Source of the DNA: Actinomycetaceae bacterium
GTDB taxonomy: Bacteria > Actinomycetota > Actinomycetes > Actinomycetales > Actinomycetaceae
Direction of reading: 5' to 3'
NCBI GenBank assembly: GCA_030540715.1
Contig: JAUNVQ010000011.1
Coordinates: forward strand, 20,106 to 84,105
DNA length: 64,000 nucleotides
Below are positions 28,865 to 37,596 of this stretch, piece after piece. Made by a program: the position numbers and the translations under genes. Every line of letters begins with the position of its first letter. Within the stretch, counting starts at the first letter, position 1. The notes below the pieces were generated by a model. The model ran no database searches. It was given only the letters and a program-made list of their open reading frames with translations, and was not told the DNA's origin.

Positions 28865-30598
28865 TTGAGTATTCCAGCAATTGATCCTTACAAGCGTCAA
28901 GATACGCTTGAAGAAATGGCATCAGATGAAGGACTGGATATTCTTGTTGTTGGTGGTGGGGTCACTGGCGCAGGTATTGCCTACGATGCTGCTCTGCGCG
29001 GACTGCGAGTCGGCATTATTGACGCCCAAGACTGGTCAGCAGGAACGTCATCACGTTCATCAAAACTTGTTCACGGTGGTCTTCGCTATCTTTATCAACT
29101 AGATTTTCCACTTGTCCACGAAGCACTGACTGAACGCGGTCTGCTGCTTGACTATATTGCACCACACCTCGTCAAAAAAATGCCATTGCTGTGGCCATTT
29201 AAACAACATGTGATTGAACGCGCGTATTCCACTGTTGGCGTTGGACTCTACGATGCCATGGCTCAGATTGCACATCGTGGCTCAGTTCCGATCCAAAAAC
29301 ACTATACCCGTAAAGGTGCCCTTGACCTGGTTCCTGACCTGCGTAAAGATTCACTTATCGGAGCAATGGTCTACTACGATGCACGCGTTGATGATTCACG
29401 TCTTGTGCTTACGCTTATCCGTTCAGCCGTTGAATATGGGGCTATGGCTGCAAGTCGTGTTCAAATGGTTGGCATGGCAACCGATGCCACAGGACGTGTT
29501 GTTGGCGCCGAGATTGAAGACCTTGAAACAGGCAAACGCCACCACATTCGTACCCGCACCATTATTAACGCAACCGGTGTGTGGACGGAAGAAACCCAGG
29601 CACTGAGTGGCGAAAACTCTGGACTAAAAGTATTGGCCTCCAAAGGGATCCACATTGTGGTTCCAAAAGAGCGGATTCAAGGCTCAACAGGCCTGTTCAT
29701 TAGAACCGAAAAATCTGTCCTTTTTATTATTCCCTGGAAACGCTACTGGATTATTGGGACAACAGACACCACATACACCGAGGATTTCCGCCATCCAGTA
29801 GCCAATAAAGACGATATTGACTATATATTGGACCACGCCAATAGCGTCCTGGAGACGAATCTGACCCACAACGACATTATTGGAACCTACGCCGGACTAC
29901 GGCCATTACTCATGCCTGGCACAAAGGGAACAACCGCTAAATCAACGAAAGTTTCGCGTGAACACACCGTCACCGAAGCCGCCCCCGGACTAATTGTTAT
30001 CGCCGGCGGTAAGCTCACGACTTACCGAGTGATGGCTGAAGATGCCGTTGATTTTGCGATCGGTCGGCGAGCAAAAACCTTGCCCTCCCTCACGAAAACC
30101 TCACCACTGCGTGGCGCACGCGGCTATAAAGCGCTGTGGAATGCTCGCCGACGCATGGCCAAAGAATCAGGGTTAAGCCTTGAACATATCGAAGACCTTT
30201 TGGATCGTTACGGCAGTGACATCCGCGAGATTCTACGAATGATCAAAAAAGATCCTGACCTGGGCAAAGAACTAAAAGAAGCACCCGAATATTTACGTGC
30301 CGAAATTGCTTTCGGCGTGAAATACGAGGGCGCGATTCATTTAGAGGACACAATGTGTCATCGCACCAGGCTCACCTATGAGCGCCGCAACCACGGATTG
30401 GACGCGGCTCCAGAGTGCGCTGACATTATGGCATCACTTCTTGGCTGGGACAGCGCAACCCGCACAGCCGAAATCGAGGCCTACACGAAACGCTGTCACG
30501 CCGAAGACGAAGCAGCAAACATCGCCAACGAGAAAAGTTCTCAGAAGGCACGTGGCAGAATCGGCGACGTTACACCCATGCACAACCTGCATAGTTAA
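28865..30598 (+). CDS. glpD: Glycerol-3-phosphate dehydrogenase, FAD-dependent
   Basis: Membrane-associated flavoenzyme oxidising glycerol 3-phosphate to dihydroxyacetone phosphate and passing electrons to quinone. The 577 residues have the FAD dinucleotide fold near the N-terminus (VVGGGVTGAGIAYDAA), SSRSSKLVHGGLRYL, GGKLTTYRVMAEDA and the C-terminal DAO helical domain. The reading frame starts at TTG 28865 (SIPAID) with AAGGGAG at good spacing; no nearby ATG fits. It heads the glpD-glpF-glpK cluster, so with the kinase it completes glycerol catabolism to triose phosphate. Confidence 0.96.
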   Translation: MSIPAIDPYKRQDTLEEMASDEGLDILVVGGGVTGAGIAYDAALRGLRVGIIDAQDWSAGTSSRSSKLVHGGLRYLYQLDFPLVHEALTERGLLLDYIAPHLVKKMPLLWPFKQHVIERAYSTVGVGLYDAMAQIAHRGSVPIQKHYTRKGALDLVPDLRKDSLIGAMVYYDARVDDSRLVLTLIRSAVEYGAMAASRVQMVGMATDATGRVVGAEIEDLETGKRHHIRTRTIINATGVWTEETQALSGENSGLKVLASKGIHIVVPKERIQGSTGLFIRTEKSVLFIIPWKRYWIIGTTDTTYTEDFRHPVANKDDIDYILDHANSVLETNLTHNDIIGTYAGLRPLLMPGTKGTTAKSTKVSREHTVTEAAPGLIVIAGGKLTTYRVMAEDAVDFAIGRRAKTLPSLTKTSPLRGARGYKALWNARRRMAKESGLSLEHIEDLLDRYGSDIREILRMIKKDPDLGKELKEAPEYLRAEIAFGVKYEGAIHLEDTMCHRTRLTYERRNHGLDAAPECADIMASLLGWDSATRTAEIEAYTKRCHAEDEAANIANEKSSQKARGRIGDVTPMHNLHS

Positions 30599-30787
30599 CG
30601 TGGCTGTCTGCTAACATCATGCAGCAGCCTGTGACATGGTGTGCCCACTGTGTTGATAGCAGCAAGGAATGATATTTCACCGGAAAATTCAGTTCCCCTA
30701 TGCACGCTACAGCATCACAGTACACAACACCGCACACGCCGTACTTCCACAATCAAATCGAATGCACATAGACGTGCAAGAAAGTGA

Positions 30788-31603
30788 GTGAATGTGTTAA
30801 ACACACTAGTTATCTTGGCGCAAGCCAACCCTGCCCCACTACCCCTATCAGAGATGTTTCTTTCTGAGTTCTTTGGAACACTGGTATTAATCATGTTTGG
30901 TGTTGGCACTGTTGCCACCAACAATCTTTTAAAATCGAAAGGTGCTGGAACCGGTTGGGTACTCATCACCTTCGGGTGGGGATTTGCCGTATATATGGGT
31001 GTTTTTGCCGCCTGGAAAACGGGTGGTCATATTAACCCAGCCGTAACAGTAGCTAAAGCTATATGGCATATGTTTGATCCTGACATCACCCTTGGTGCAA
31101 GTGCCGCTGGAACTGCCGCAGTAAATGCTACAAATATAACCGTTTATATTGTGGCTCAGTTCCTTGGCGCTTTTGTTGGTGCCGTTATTGCATGGCTTGC
31201 TTACAAACTACAGTTTGATCAAGAAATGGATGAACCCGTGATGAAGCGCTACTGCTTTTGCACAGCACCAGAGGTTCGCAACTATGGGTGGAACCTTGTC
31301 ACTGAGGCCATTGGGACAGCCGCTTTGATCATCTTTATCATGACTTCTGGCAAAAGCCCCGCCGATGTGGGCCCACTAGCCGTAGCACTGTGTGTTGTGG
31401 TTATCGGTATGGCATTAGGCGGCCCCACTGGATACGCTATTAACCCAGCTCGTGACTTTGGACCGCGCGTTGCCCACTTAGTGTTGCCCATGAAAGGCGG
31501 CAAAGTTGATTCTGACTGGGCATATTCGTGGGTGCCTATTGTTGGCCCACTTATTGGTGCCGTCCTTGGTGTTGTGACAGTTATTGGCGTTGGTATGGGA
31601 TAG
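30788..31603 (+). CDS. glpF: Glycerol facilitator (aquaglyceroporin)
   Basis: MIP-family channel for passive glycerol entry. The 271 residues have six membrane helices and two half-helices with the NPA motifs HINPAVTVAKA and AINPARDFGPR; the Asp after the second NPA box marks an aquaglyceroporin rather than a water channel. The start is taken as GTG at 30788; another GTG two codons on and the ATG of MFLSEFF are alternatives, and the ribosome site is weak. It lies 189 bases after glpD and 68 before glpK. Confidence 0.94.
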   Translation: MNVLNTLVILAQANPAPLPLSEMFLSEFFGTLVLIMFGVGTVATNNLLKSKGAGTGWVLITFGWGFAVYMGVFAAWKTGGHINPAVTVAKAIWHMFDPDITLGASAAGTAAVNATNITVYIVAQFLGAFVGAVIAWLAYKLQFDQEMDEPVMKRYCFCTAPEVRNYGWNLVTEAIGTAALIIFIMTSGKSPADVGPLAVALCVVVIGMALGGPTGYAINPARDFGPRVAHLVLPMKGGKVDSDWAYSWVPIVGPLIGAVLGVVTVIGVGMG

Positions 31604-31671
31604 TCATTGGAATTGATGGGGACACCCTTACACCTACCAGAAAATACGCATCAACTTGTGAAGGAAAATAA

Positions 31672-33198
31672 ATGACAGAGAAAAAATACGTCCTAGCAAT
31701 TGACCAAGGCACCACATCATCACGTGCGATTTTGTTTAACCATTCAGGTCAGATTGTTTCTGTTGGACAAAAAGAACATGAACAGATTTTCCCCAAAGCT
31801 GGTTGGGTTGAGCACAACCCAATCGAGATTTGGGATAACATTCGCGCCTGTGTAGCCGATGCTTTGCAAAAGGCTGAGGTAAACCGTCACTCCATTGCGG
31901 CTGTTGGTATCACTAACCAGCGTGAAACCACTGTTGTATGGGATAAGAACACGGGCGAACCCGTTTACAACGCAATCGTTTGGCAAGACACCCGAACCGA
32001 TGCCATCGTTCGTGAACTAGCTGGTAATGAAGGGCCAGAAAAATACAAGAAAGACGTTGGCCTACCGTTGGCAACCTATTTTTCCGGGCCTAAGATCAAG
32101 TGGATTCTTGACAATGTCGATGGTGCACGCGAAAAAGCTGAAGCCGGTGACCTACTGTTTGGAAACACCGACACATGGACCGTATGGAACCTCACTGGCG
32201 GCGTTGAGGGCGGAGTTCATGTTACCGACGTAACGAACGCTTCGCGCACAATGCTCATGGATATTGAAAAACTGGAGTGGCGTGAAGATATTTGTGCAGA
32301 TATGGGCATTGCCATGTCGATGCTGCCAAAGATTTGTTCATCCTCTGAAATCTATGGATACGGGCGCAAAAATGGTCTGTTAATAGACACCCCGATCGCT
32401 GGCATCCTTGGTGACCAGCAGGCAGCAACATTCGGTCAGGCATGCTTTGAAAAGGGCATGGCAAAAAATACGTACGGAACTGGCTGCTTTATGCTGATGA
32501 ATACTGGAGAGGAACCCGTACACTCTGACAACGGGCTGCTGACAACCGTATGCTATAAGATTGGCGACCAGCCAACGAAGTATGCCCTGGAGGGCTCGAT
32601 TGCTGTCACAGGGTCACTGATCCAGTGGCTGCGCGACAATCTGAAGATTATTGATTCAGCCCCTCAGGTTGAACAACTAGCCAAAACCGTTGACGACAAT
32701 GGTGGCATGTATTTTGTTCCAGCTTTCTCGGGCTTGTTTGCCCCATACTGGAAAGATGATGCACGTGGCGCAATTGTTGGTATGACGCGGTATAACAATG
32801 CTGGGCACATGGCTCGTGCAGCATTGGAAGCATCAGCTTTCCAAACACGTGAAGTACTTGATGCCATGAATGCTGATTCTGGTGTTGATTTGACCGAACT
32901 GCGTGTTGACGGCGGAATGATCGCTAATGAACTGCTAATGCAGTTCCAAGCTGATATTTTAGGTACCAATGTGGTAGCACCTGAAGTTGCTGAAACAACC
33001 GCACTGGGTGCAGCCTATGCTGCTGGTATCGCTGTCGGTTTTTGGGATGGCGAACAAGATGTCATCGATAACTGGTGTGAAGGCAAACGCTGGCAACCAC
33101 AGATGGCTGAAGAAGATCGCGAACGAACCTACCGTCTGTGGAAGAAAGCCGTTACAAAGACTTTCGACTGGGTCGACGATGATGTTCGTAACGCATAG
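31672..33198 (+). CDS. glpK: Glycerol kinase
   Basis: Phosphorylates glycerol with ATP, trapping it inside the cell. The 508-residue FGGY kinase shows [14 protein letters not shown] (phosphate-binding loop 1), [26 protein letters not shown] and [19 protein letters not shown]. Length and motif order are typical. The ATG at 31672 has a GAAGGA site. It is the last gene of the glycerol module; a hairpin at 33226-33259 lies just behind it. Confidence 0.97.
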   Translation: MTEKKYVLAIDQGTTSSRAILFNHSGQIVSVGQKEHEQIFPKAGWVEHNPIEIWDNIRACVADALQKAEVNRHSIAAVGITNQRETTVVWDKNTGEPVYNAIVWQDTRTDAIVRELAGNEGPEKYKKDVGLPLATYFSGPKIKWILDNVDGAREKAEAGDLLFGNTDTWTVWNLTGGVEGGVHVTDVTNASRTMLMDIEKLEWREDICADMGIAMSMLPKICSSSEIYGYGRKNGLLIDTPIAGILGDQQAATFGQACFEKGMAKNTYGTGCFMLMNTGEEPVHSDNGLLTTVCYKIGDQPTKYALEGSIAVTGSLIQWLRDNLKIIDSAPQVEQLAKTVDDNGGMYFVPAFSGLFAPYWKDDARGAIVGMTRYNNAGHMARAALEASAFQTREVLDAMNADSGVDLTELRVDGGMIANELLMQFQADILGTNVVAPEVAETTALGAAYAAGIAVGFWDGEQDVIDNWCEGKRWQPQMAEEDRERTYRLWKKAVTKTFDWVDDDVRNA

Positions 33199-33225
33199 CA
33201 GGTGTCTGGATACGGCTTACCGGCT

Positions 33226-33259
33226 GTTTTTCGTGTATTGGTGCAGTAGCACGAAAAAC
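33226..33259. terminator. Hairpin between convergent glpK and DUF3097 gene
   Basis: GTTTTTCGTG at 33226-33235 pairs perfectly with CACGAAAAAC at 33250-33259 across a 14-base loop, and the stem can be extended imperfectly by CCGGCT/AGCTGG. Its place 27 bases after glpK, between convergent genes, suits a bidirectional transcript end. There is no separate T-run. Confidence 0.5.
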
Positions 33260-33595
33260 AAAAAGCTGGCAAGACGACAGACATGCGTGCAGTCTGAACC
33301 GAAAGTCTCGAAGGTAACGCCGTTGGGGTTCCCAAGGTAAATTCTTGAAGACAATCTGGAACGGACCGCTAAAAACTGAATAATCGCTTTTAAGCGGCGG
33401 AAATGGGCCGACCGAACAAAGCGACTTTTCCACATTCACAGCGTGTGGACATGCGGGGTGTGGCCTGTGATGAATACCAATATCATCGCGGGCCACGCTC
33501 CATTTTTATGCAGTCTTGGCGCTATCATCTCTCGCCCTTCCCCCATGGGATCCCACTCATGCACCCCCAGGGATCTCCTTCATCTCACCTTCTGT
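33260..33595. other. Gene-free stretch between glpK hairpin and DUF3097 gene
   Basis: About 335 bases with only short overlapping open frames that lack ribosome sites. It contains small palindromes such as CGCTTTTAAGCG near 33386 and CCATGGGATCCCA near 33543. A minus-strand frame (33217-33435) runs through the hairpin and has no start signal. No gene is supported. Confidence 0.4.
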
Positions 33596-34507
33596 TCAGG
33601 ATGTTATGGAAGGGGCTGTCACAAAATCAATAAGGGATTCTACACGCCCAAGAAGCTCTGGTTGCAGGTCGCGATAATCACGCACCGAACGTAAAATTCG
33701 CTTCCAACCTGCTGCAATATCTGCTTGCGAACTATGCGGCCACCCCAGTGCGGCCAAAGTTCCCACTTTAATATCCCTACCGCGTTCAACTGTAGGCCAG
33801 TCCTTCACTCCAACACGTGCGGGTTTGACTGCTTGCCAAATATCAATAAAAGGGTGACCTTCAATGCGAACTGCGTCCCAAGAAAACTCTCTCAACACCT
33901 GAGCTGCAATGCGTGACTCTTTGGAACCTTCAATCATGTGATCTACCAGGATGCCAGCGCGGCGCGTAGGCGTTGGCGCAAAGTCACGCAAGACCTCATG
34001 CAAATGGTCCACGCCCTCAAGAAGCTCAACAACAATACCTTCCACACGCAAGTCGTCACCCCACACATGTTCTACAAGCTCGGCATCGTGGCGACCTTCC
34101 ACCCAAATACGCGAGGCTTGCGCCAACCGTGCGCGTTGTTGTTCAACGGCTACCGACCCCGAGTTTGTCAGGCGGCGCCCCGTTACTGACGGCGGCCCAC
34201 CCGTATCGCGCGTGCGTGCGGGAGCATAAATACTGCTTTTCGAGGCTTTTGGCAACACTAATGTCACAGGGTTACCATCAACCCAAAATCCAGCCCCTAA
34301 AGGGAATCCACGTCGTCGCCCACGGCGGTCTTCAAGTTCGACAACGTGCATGCCGCCGCGTTTTTCCAGACGTACTACTGCACCCACAAAACCTGATTCA
34401 ACGTCCTCAACAACCAGCCCACGTTCGGCTGGAATAGGGGTTGACGTGCGTCGTTTAGTATGGTGCGGGTTCATCTTCAAAACGTCATATCCATAGCGGT
34501 CACTCAT
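33596..34507 (-). CDS. DUF3097 family protein (TOPRIM-like)
   Basis: Conserved actinobacterial protein of unknown function, recognised by its opening MSDRYGYDVL, the VVEDVESGFVGAVVR segment and IWVEGRHDAELVEHVWGDDL. The last part resembles a TOPRIM fold (Glu in EGRHDAE, acidic GVDHL following), so a role on nucleic acid is plausible but unproven. ATG at 34507 is chosen over a TTG 21 bases upstream; no ribosome site precedes it, but TAACCT stands seven bases before the ATG, so the message may be leaderless. Length is 303 residues. Confidence 0.85.
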   Translation of the reverse strand: MSDRYGYDVLKMNPHHTKRRTSTPIPAERGLVVEDVESGFVGAVVRLEKRGGMHVVELEDRRGRRRGFPLGAGFWVDGNPVTLVLPKASKSSIYAPARTRDTGGPPSVTGRRLTNSGSVAVEQQRARLAQASRIWVEGRHDAELVEHVWGDDLRVEGIVVELLEGVDHLHEVLRDFAPTPTRRAGILVDHMIEGSKESRIAAQVLREFSWDAVRIEGHPFIDIWQAVKPARVGVKDWPTVERGRDIKVGTLAALGWPHSSQADIAAGWKRILRSVRDYRDLQPELLGRVESLIDFVTAPSITS

Positions 34508-34728
34508 AGGCACCAGGTTAAGACGCAATCGGGAAAAGACTAACGATACTGTTGGGCGTGTTCGGTTTTATTTCACAGGGCGAAACACGAGTCACTCTCT
34601 TTGTAAACACTAGCTTCGCCCTCGTAACAACACCGATCCCCCATACGCAATGACACTAAAAGTAACCGCGTTTCCATACTCAAGTCACTCCCCATCCCCT
34701 GAAGGTGCAACCCCTATCTATCGATTTG

Positions 34729-34742
34729 TGGACGTGTGTCCA
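34729..34742. promoter_or_regulatory. Candidate operator upstream of the drug-efflux gene
   Basis: TGGAC at 34729-34733 and GTCCA at 34738-34742 form a perfect inverted repeat around GTGT, flanked by TTTG and AAAT. It lies 70 bases ahead of the MFS efflux gene at 34812 within a 300-base gap (34508-34811) that shows no gene. Such a dyad would suit a TetR- or MarR-type repressor, but no regulator gene is next to it. Confidence 0.35.
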
Positions 34743-34811
34743 AATGTACACGATAAGGACTCACACTAAAGTGCCAAGCGGATCTATCATTGATCCTTTG
34801 GAGGAATTGAC

Positions 34812-36824
34812 GTGAAAAAGTATTTCGACGCTAGGAACAACACATCAACATCACACACCAGCGCTGCCATACCGTATAACGGTTCCACGGGGACGCCTCA
34901 CACAAAGGCCAGTAGCGTTGACCACTCCCACACTCAGATCCCTAACACAAGACAGGCCCACGCTCACTCCCCAGCCACAACTCACGTGCAGCACCAGGCT
35001 GATTCTCCCCCTATTCATGACGAACATAGTAGCCGTGATATTTTCAATGTTATTTCAGGCCTGATGCTTGCACTATTCGTTGCCATGATGTCCGTAACAA
35101 TCGTAGGTACATCGCTTCCTACCATGATGGCGGCCCTCCACGGCACCGAAACGCACTACACTTGGGTTGTTACCTCAATGCTACTGTCATCAACCGTTAC
35201 TACACCTATTGCGGGGCGTCTGGGCGACCTCTTTGATAAAAAGAAACTTCTGCTCACCGGCATTGGTTTATTCACATTGGGGTCGCTGTTGGCTGGTGCC
35301 TCCACCACGCCAATGATGCTGATTTTGACACGTATTTTTCAAGGTGTTGGAATGGGCATGCAAATGTCGCTTTCGCAAACTGTTATTGCAACAATTACCC
35401 CACCGCGTGAACGTGGTCGCTACAACGGTTATTTAGGTGGCGTGATGGCGGTATCGACTGTGTCAGGCCCTTTGATCGGGGGATTCATTGTAGCAACTCC
35501 TTGGCTAGGTTGGCGCTGGTCTCTATGGATATCAGTTCCATTTTCCTTGGCTGCGATGGCGGTTTTAGCCAAATGGCTGAAGGTCCCAGGCTCAGTTGTG
35601 TCCCAACCTGTTGTGGATTACAAAGGTGCAATCGCAATTTCCTCCGGTGTAAGCCTGCTGCTGATATGGCTGTCCCTTGGCGGCAAACAGATTCCGTGGG
35701 GATCGCCACTTGGGATTATTTTGCCACTTGTTGCTGTGAGCGCACTCATTGCATTTTTTTTCATCGAAAAGCATGCTGTCGAACCGATTGTTCCGCTATG
35801 GCTTTTCACACAGCGCACCCCACTTTTGGCAATTATCGCGTCAATCGCTGTTGGCACTGCTTTGAATGCTCCACCTGTTTTCTTAGGGCAATATTTCCAG
35901 GTAGGTCGAGGGATGAATCCTGCGGCAGCTGGTCTTGCCATGACTCCATTAATGATTGGATCATTTATTTTTTCAACCATTATTGGTCAAGCTGTTGCCA
36001 AACTGGCCCGCTGGAAGCGCTTCGTGGTAGCGGGCTTGTTGGCCATGACTATTGGTCTGATCATGACTGCTTTCGCAGGGGCTTCTACCCCACTGTGGTG
36101 GATATGGATCGCAATTTTCTTCGTGGGAGCAGGCCAGGGCGCATCAATGCAAAACCTGGTTCTTGCCGTACAAAACACCGTTCGCCTACGAGACATCGGT
36201 GCCTCTACCGCAACGATCACTTTTTTCCGCTCTTTAGGTGGAGCAATTGGCGTGCAGGTAGCAGGACTGGCCTTTAGTTTAGATGTAGGACGCCGTATTA
36301 ACCAGGGCTTTCAGAGGGCGAAGCTCAGTATGCCTGCCTCTCACGATGGGTCAATGAATTTCCAACAACTCCCAGCCCCAGCTCGTAGTATTATTCAGCA
36401 GGCTTATGGCGATTCAATTGGTATTATCTTTGCCACTTTGGCTGTTACTGGTGTGATAGCCGTGATCGCTGCTTCTTTCATGAAGTCCTCTAAGCTACGC
36501 GATACGATCGACAACGCTGCGCCAGCTTCTCAAACCACTAGCACGGATACAGCAAACACCGCAGGTAATGCAAAAGAATCATACATCACTAAGACTCAAT
36601 CAATCACCGATCCTCATGACCATCGCCACGAGACTCATCCTGCGGAACAGGTTCGCGTAGCCTTGCAAAAAGACGAAGTTAAGCGCGAGTTGGAGGAACT
36701 TTTTGCTCCATCATCGCAGGAAAAATCTTCTGTAAAACACTCTGGCAACCATGTTACAGCTCGTGAAGAAACCTCTACTGGTACCAGTCAATCAACAGGC
36801 ACAGAAAACACTAACGCAGTGTAA
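34812..36824 (+). CDS. MFS multidrug efflux permease, DHA2 (14-helix) family
   Basis: Proton-driven exporter of the EmrB/QacA type. The 670 residues have a hydrophilic N-terminus of about 73 residues with ten His, then about fourteen hydrophobic segments (74-560). Family motifs include AGRLGDLFDKKKLLLTG after helix 2, RIFQGVGMGMQM, and motif C SGPLIGGFI in helix 5. A charged 110-residue tail with another His cluster (DPHDHRHETH) follows. The start is GTG at 34812 behind GGAGGA. Both extensions are unusual for the family. Substrates cannot be predicted. Confidence 0.9.
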   Translation: MKKYFDARNNTSTSHTSAAIPYNGSTGTPHTKASSVDHSHTQIPNTRQAHAHSPATTHVQHQADSPPIHDEHSSRDIFNVISGLMLALFVAMMSVTIVGTSLPTMMAALHGTETHYTWVVTSMLLSSTVTTPIAGRLGDLFDKKKLLLTGIGLFTLGSLLAGASTTPMMLILTRIFQGVGMGMQMSLSQTVIATITPPRERGRYNGYLGGVMAVSTVSGPLIGGFIVATPWLGWRWSLWISVPFSLAAMAVLAKWLKVPGSVVSQPVVDYKGAIAISSGVSLLLIWLSLGGKQIPWGSPLGIILPLVAVSALIAFFFIEKHAVEPIVPLWLFTQRTPLLAIIASIAVGTALNAPPVFLGQYFQVGRGMNPAAAGLAMTPLMIGSFIFSTIIGQAVAKLARWKRFVVAGLLAMTIGLIMTAFAGASTPLWWIWIAIFFVGAGQGASMQNLVLAVQNTVRLRDIGASTATITFFRSLGGAIGVQVAGLAFSLDVGRRINQGFQRAKLSMPASHDGSMNFQQLPAPARSIIQQAYGDSIGIIFATLAVTGVIAVIAASFMKSSKLRDTIDNAAPASQTTSTDTANTAGNAKESYITKTQSITDPHDHRHETHPAEQVRVALQKDEVKRELEELFAPSSQEKSSVKHSGNHVTAREETSTGTSQSTGTENTNAV

Positions 36825-37032
36825 TCACCTCATGCAATTCCTGTTAAAAGAAGACGCCTCCTAAAGAATAATCACATCTTCACGTTCACCCTCTGCAGGT
36901 CAGCTGGGGCAACAGCGCCTTCACAAGTTCACGTGCTTGTCAATTGTCTTATATCAACGTGCCTTACTCGCACCAGTGGCTTCTTCACCTTACCCTGTAC
37001 AGAATCATCCTGTCTAAACTCACCACTGCTCA

Positions 37033-37062
37033 TTGATTGCCCTTGCAGATAACGGTTAGACT
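37033..37062 (+). promoter_or_regulatory. Promoter giving a probable leaderless mRNA
   Basis: TTGATT at 37033-37038 and TAGACT at 37057-37062 are separated by 18 bases (17 if the -10 is read as TTAGAC). The A of the ATG at 37069 lies seven bases after the -10 element, where transcription would begin. With no ribosome site before the ATG, this is the classic arrangement of a leaderless actinobacterial transcript. Confidence 0.5.
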
Positions 37063-37068
37063 GTCACC

Positions 37069-37467
37069 ATGGCAACCAATGCTCAACCCGATGCTGTGCG
37101 CGCTGACGTGTGGCTTTGGTCTGTACGCGTGTACAAAACACGCTCAGCAGCTACAACGGCGTGTAAAGGTGGGCATGTGCGCGTCAATGACGAGGTAGCC
37201 AAGCCGTCAACGCGCCTACACGTTGGCGATAAGGTTCGTGCACGTATCCAGGGTTTTGATCGAATTCTTATAGTTCGTGGACTACTGAAAAAACGCGTAG
37301 GTGCAGCGCTTGCTGCGCAAAACTTTGAGGATCTTACACCGCAGCGCCCTCGACTATATATCCCACCTGTGGGCCGTCGTAATCCCGGAACTGGGCGCCC
37401 TACAAAGAAAGAGCGCCGAGAGCTTGATCGCCTTATGGGGCGCGACCCAAACAAAGGGCGTTACTAA
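37069..37467 (+). CDS. S4-domain RNA-binding protein (Hsp15-like)
   Basis: Small cytoplasmic RNA-binding protein of 132 residues. The S4 domain (about 10-70) reads RADVWLWSVRVYKTRSAATT, then GGHVRVNDEVAKPSTRLHVGD, as in Hsp15, which rescues stalled 50S subunits carrying peptidyl-tRNA. The C-terminal part is basic and ends in a GRPTKKERRELDRLMG segment common to this family. It probably starts without a leader (promoter 37033-37062). Hsp15 function is transferred from Gram-negatives and is an inference here. Confidence 0.9.
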   Translation: MATNAQPDAVRADVWLWSVRVYKTRSAATTACKGGHVRVNDEVAKPSTRLHVGDKVRARIQGFDRILIVRGLLKKRVGAALAAQNFEDLTPQRPRLYIPPVGRRNPGTGRPTKKERRELDRLMGRDPNKGRY

Positions 37468-37596
37468 CCCACACCGCCACTTGCTAAAGTCTCGTGCATG
37501 CCTTCGATAATATCTTTTCCGCTGATTTACCTTCCTATTCATTGCAAAAACGATACCGCACTAGACCTCTCCCGTATTTTTCGGTAGGTTCTTTAT

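Noticed and set aside
33217..33435. A 72-residue minus-strand frame downstream of glpK
   Set aside because: It runs through the hairpin at 33226-33259, has no ribosome site, and its basic composition fits a chance frame.
35501..36277. A 258-residue frame overlapping the drug-efflux gene
   Set aside because: It is the +2 frame of a transmembrane protein gene, rich in Cys and Trp from shifted hydrophobic codons, without a start signal.
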